Origin: Streptomyces sp. TSRI0281
Lineage (GTDB): Bacteria; Actinomycetota; Actinomycetes; Streptomycetales; Streptomycetaceae
Length of the DNA: 64,000 nt
Reading direction: 5' to 3'
Assembly (NCBI RefSeq): GCF_001905125.1
Contig: NZ_LWLE01000005.1
Location: 62,001 to 126,000 of the forward strand
Below the pieces are notes generated by a model. That model saw only the letters and a program-made list of their open reading frames with translations, ran no database searches and was not told the DNA's origin. The stretch's first letter is position 1, and each line of letters begins with the position of its first letter. Position numbers and translations under genes: made by a program. This document shows positions 62,999 through 64,000 of this stretch, in pieces.

Positions 62999-64000
62999 AT
63001 GTGCGGTATTGCAGGGTGGGTAGACTTCGCGCGCCCCGTGGACCAGGATCTCGCGCGGACCATGACGGCCACGATGGCCCGCCGCGGACCCGACGCGGAA
63101 GGTCTCTGGACCGGGGACCATGTCGCCCTCGGGCACCGGCGTCTCTCCGTCATCGACCTGGAGGGCGGCTGCCAGCCCATGGTGGCCGAGGAGGCGCCCG
63201 GCTCGCGAGCCGCGCTCACCTACAGTGGCGAGACCTACAACTTTCAGGAACTCCGCTCCCAACTGAAGTCGTTGGGGCACCACTTCACCAGCCGGAGCGA
63301 CACGGAGGTCGTTCTCCGCGCCTACCTCCAGTGGGGCGCCGGCCTCGCCACCCGGCTCGAAGGGATCTATGCCTTCGCGGTCTGGGACATGGACCGGGAG
63401 GAACTCGTCCTCGTCCGGGACCGGATGGGCGTGAAGCCGCTGTACTACGCCGAGACTCCGTCCGGGGTGCTCTTCGGGTCCGAGCCCAAGGCGATCCTCG
63501 CCCATCCCGAGTTCAAGGCGGTGCTGGACGCCGACGGGCTGCGGGACATCCTGTCGGTGGCCAAGGTGCCCGGACACGCGATCTTCCGTGGCATGCGGGA
63601 GGTACCGGCCGGCTGCACGGTACGGGTGAACCGCGCGGGCCTCACCGAGGACCGCTACTGGCAGCTGGAGGTGGCCGAGCACACTGATTCGCTCGACCGG
63701 ACCATCCACACGGTGCGCGAACTGCTCGAATCCGTCGTCGAGCAGCAGATGGTGTCCGACGTGCCGCTCTGCACGCTCCTCTCCGGCGGCCTCGACTCCA
63801 GTTCCCTGACCGCGCTCGCCGCCCAGGTCACCCGACGCAAGGGCCTGGGACAGATCCGCTCCTGCTCGGTCACCGACCCGGACCTCGACGGCACGGCCGG
63901 AGCGGGGGCGAACGAGGATCACATCTACGCCCGTCTGCTCGCCGAGCATGTCGACTCCCTCCACAGCGAGCTGCCCCTGCACGCCCCGGACCTGCTCGCC
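62999..64000 (+). CDS. asparagine synthase (glutamine-hydrolysing) family protein, cut by the window edge
   Basis: The first 334 codons are present and open to the end. The class II glutaminase domain starts MCGIAGWVDF with the nucleophile C2, and has RRGPDAEG, GHRRLSVIDL and YNFQELRSQL. One change is noticeable: the usual YNGEIYN appears as YSGETYNF. The synthetase domain begins with the pyrophosphate loop LLSGGLDSSSLT at about residue 258-269. In secondary metabolism such enzymes amidate carboxylates; here a sugar uronate is the obvious candidate. GGAG precedes ATG 62999. Confidence 0.93.
   Translation, partial: MCGIAGWVDFARPVDQDLARTMTATMARRGPDAEGLWTGDHVALGHRRLSVIDLEGGCQPMVAEEAPGSRAALTYSGETYNFQELRSQLKSLGHHFTSRSDTEVVLRAYLQWGAGLATRLEGIYAFAVWDMDREELVLVRDRMGVKPLYYAETPSGVLFGSEPKAILAHPEFKAVLDADGLRDILSVAKVPGHAIFRGMREVPAGCTVRVNRAGLTEDRYWQLEVAEHTDSLDRTIHTVRELLESVVEQQMVSDVPLCTLLSGGLDSSSLTALAAQVTRRKGLGQIRSCSVTDPDLDGTAGAGANEDHIYARLLAEHVDSLHSELPLHAPDLLA

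Noticed and set aside
1..64000. tRNA, rRNA, riboswitches, CRISPR arrays, replication origin
   Set aside because: No cloverleaf-like sequence, repeat-spacer array, DnaA-box cluster or known riboswitch pattern was noticed on either strand by reading; a covariance-model scan was not possible.

Overview
The window is high-GC actinobacterial DNA and almost certainly comes from a Streptomyces chromosome. Codons end strongly in G or C, GTG and TTG starts are common, and purine-rich ribosome binding sites occur. Gene families typical of streptomycetes recur: SUKH/SMI1 proteins, the DUF574-type methyltransferase, an LCMT-like methyltransferase, TetR, XRE, MerR and GlxA regulators, and many GNAT acetyltransferases. 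There are no ribosomal or other core operons and no tRNA, rRNA or CRISPR array that I can see. Short, often divergent transcription units sit beside many broken genes and mobile-element remnants, which looks like a variable chromosome arm.

Layout. 0-8 kb: methionine aminopeptidase divergent from an XRE regulator with a perfect tandem operator-like repeat between them; a RibD/DHFR-fold reductase and an LCMT-like methyltransferase that converge on a strong hairpin; then a tight minus-strand operon of an MfnB-type furan synthase, an aldehyde dehydrogenase and a zinc alcohol dehydrogenase, which together could make and oxidise a furan. 8-19 kb: a beta-solenoid protein, a DUF574 methyltransferase, IS256 and helicase-domain debris, a lipoprotein, a dienelactone hydrolase, a secreted SRPBCC protein divergent from a TetR, an unidentified broken gene, a flavin-fold oxidase with a palindrome at its start, a TOPRIM protein, and a hydrolase divergent from a HTH regulator. 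19-31 kb: an intact SMI1 protein followed by three frameshifted toxin/immunity-type genes, a Tat-type amidase, a second dienelactone hydrolase divergent from a GlxA regulator, a truncated MMPL transporter running antisense into that regulator, an orphan EF-G domain IV-like protein, an ankyrin protein, and acyltransferase-like and GNAT genes.

31-41.6 kb: a Tn3-family transposase with an internal deletion and a broken resolvase bracket a hydrolase/MerR pair; then a NmrA reductase divergent from a TetR with two palindromic operators, GNAT genes (one starting in a hexamer repeat that encodes Met-Pro repeats), a frameshifted ATP-grasp gene and a frameshifted FAD monooxygenase. 42-53 kb: a haem-oxygenase-fold diiron enzyme, a PLP aminotransferase and a YczE-type membrane protein form a probable biosynthetic unit; next come a heavily decayed amidase, an intact RidA protein, a deaminase fragment, a secreted metalloprotease unit, and several small, SMI1 and GNAT genes. 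53-56 kb: a 710-residue single-pass membrane protein that joins a cytoplasmic HTH-like domain and coiled coil to an outside solute-binding domain.

57.4 kb to the right edge: five co-directional genes (PhyH dioxygenase, glycosyltransferase-like/epimerase-like fusion, MFS exporter, nucleotide-sugar 6-dehydrogenase, asparagine synthase) form the left part of a biosynthetic gene cluster. The last two suggest a sugar uronic acid that is then amidated. The cluster continues beyond the window.

About a dozen genes carry frameshifts, stops or truncations. Some are clearly old debris. Others need only one base to be repaired, so sequencing error should be excluded before they are called pseudogenes.
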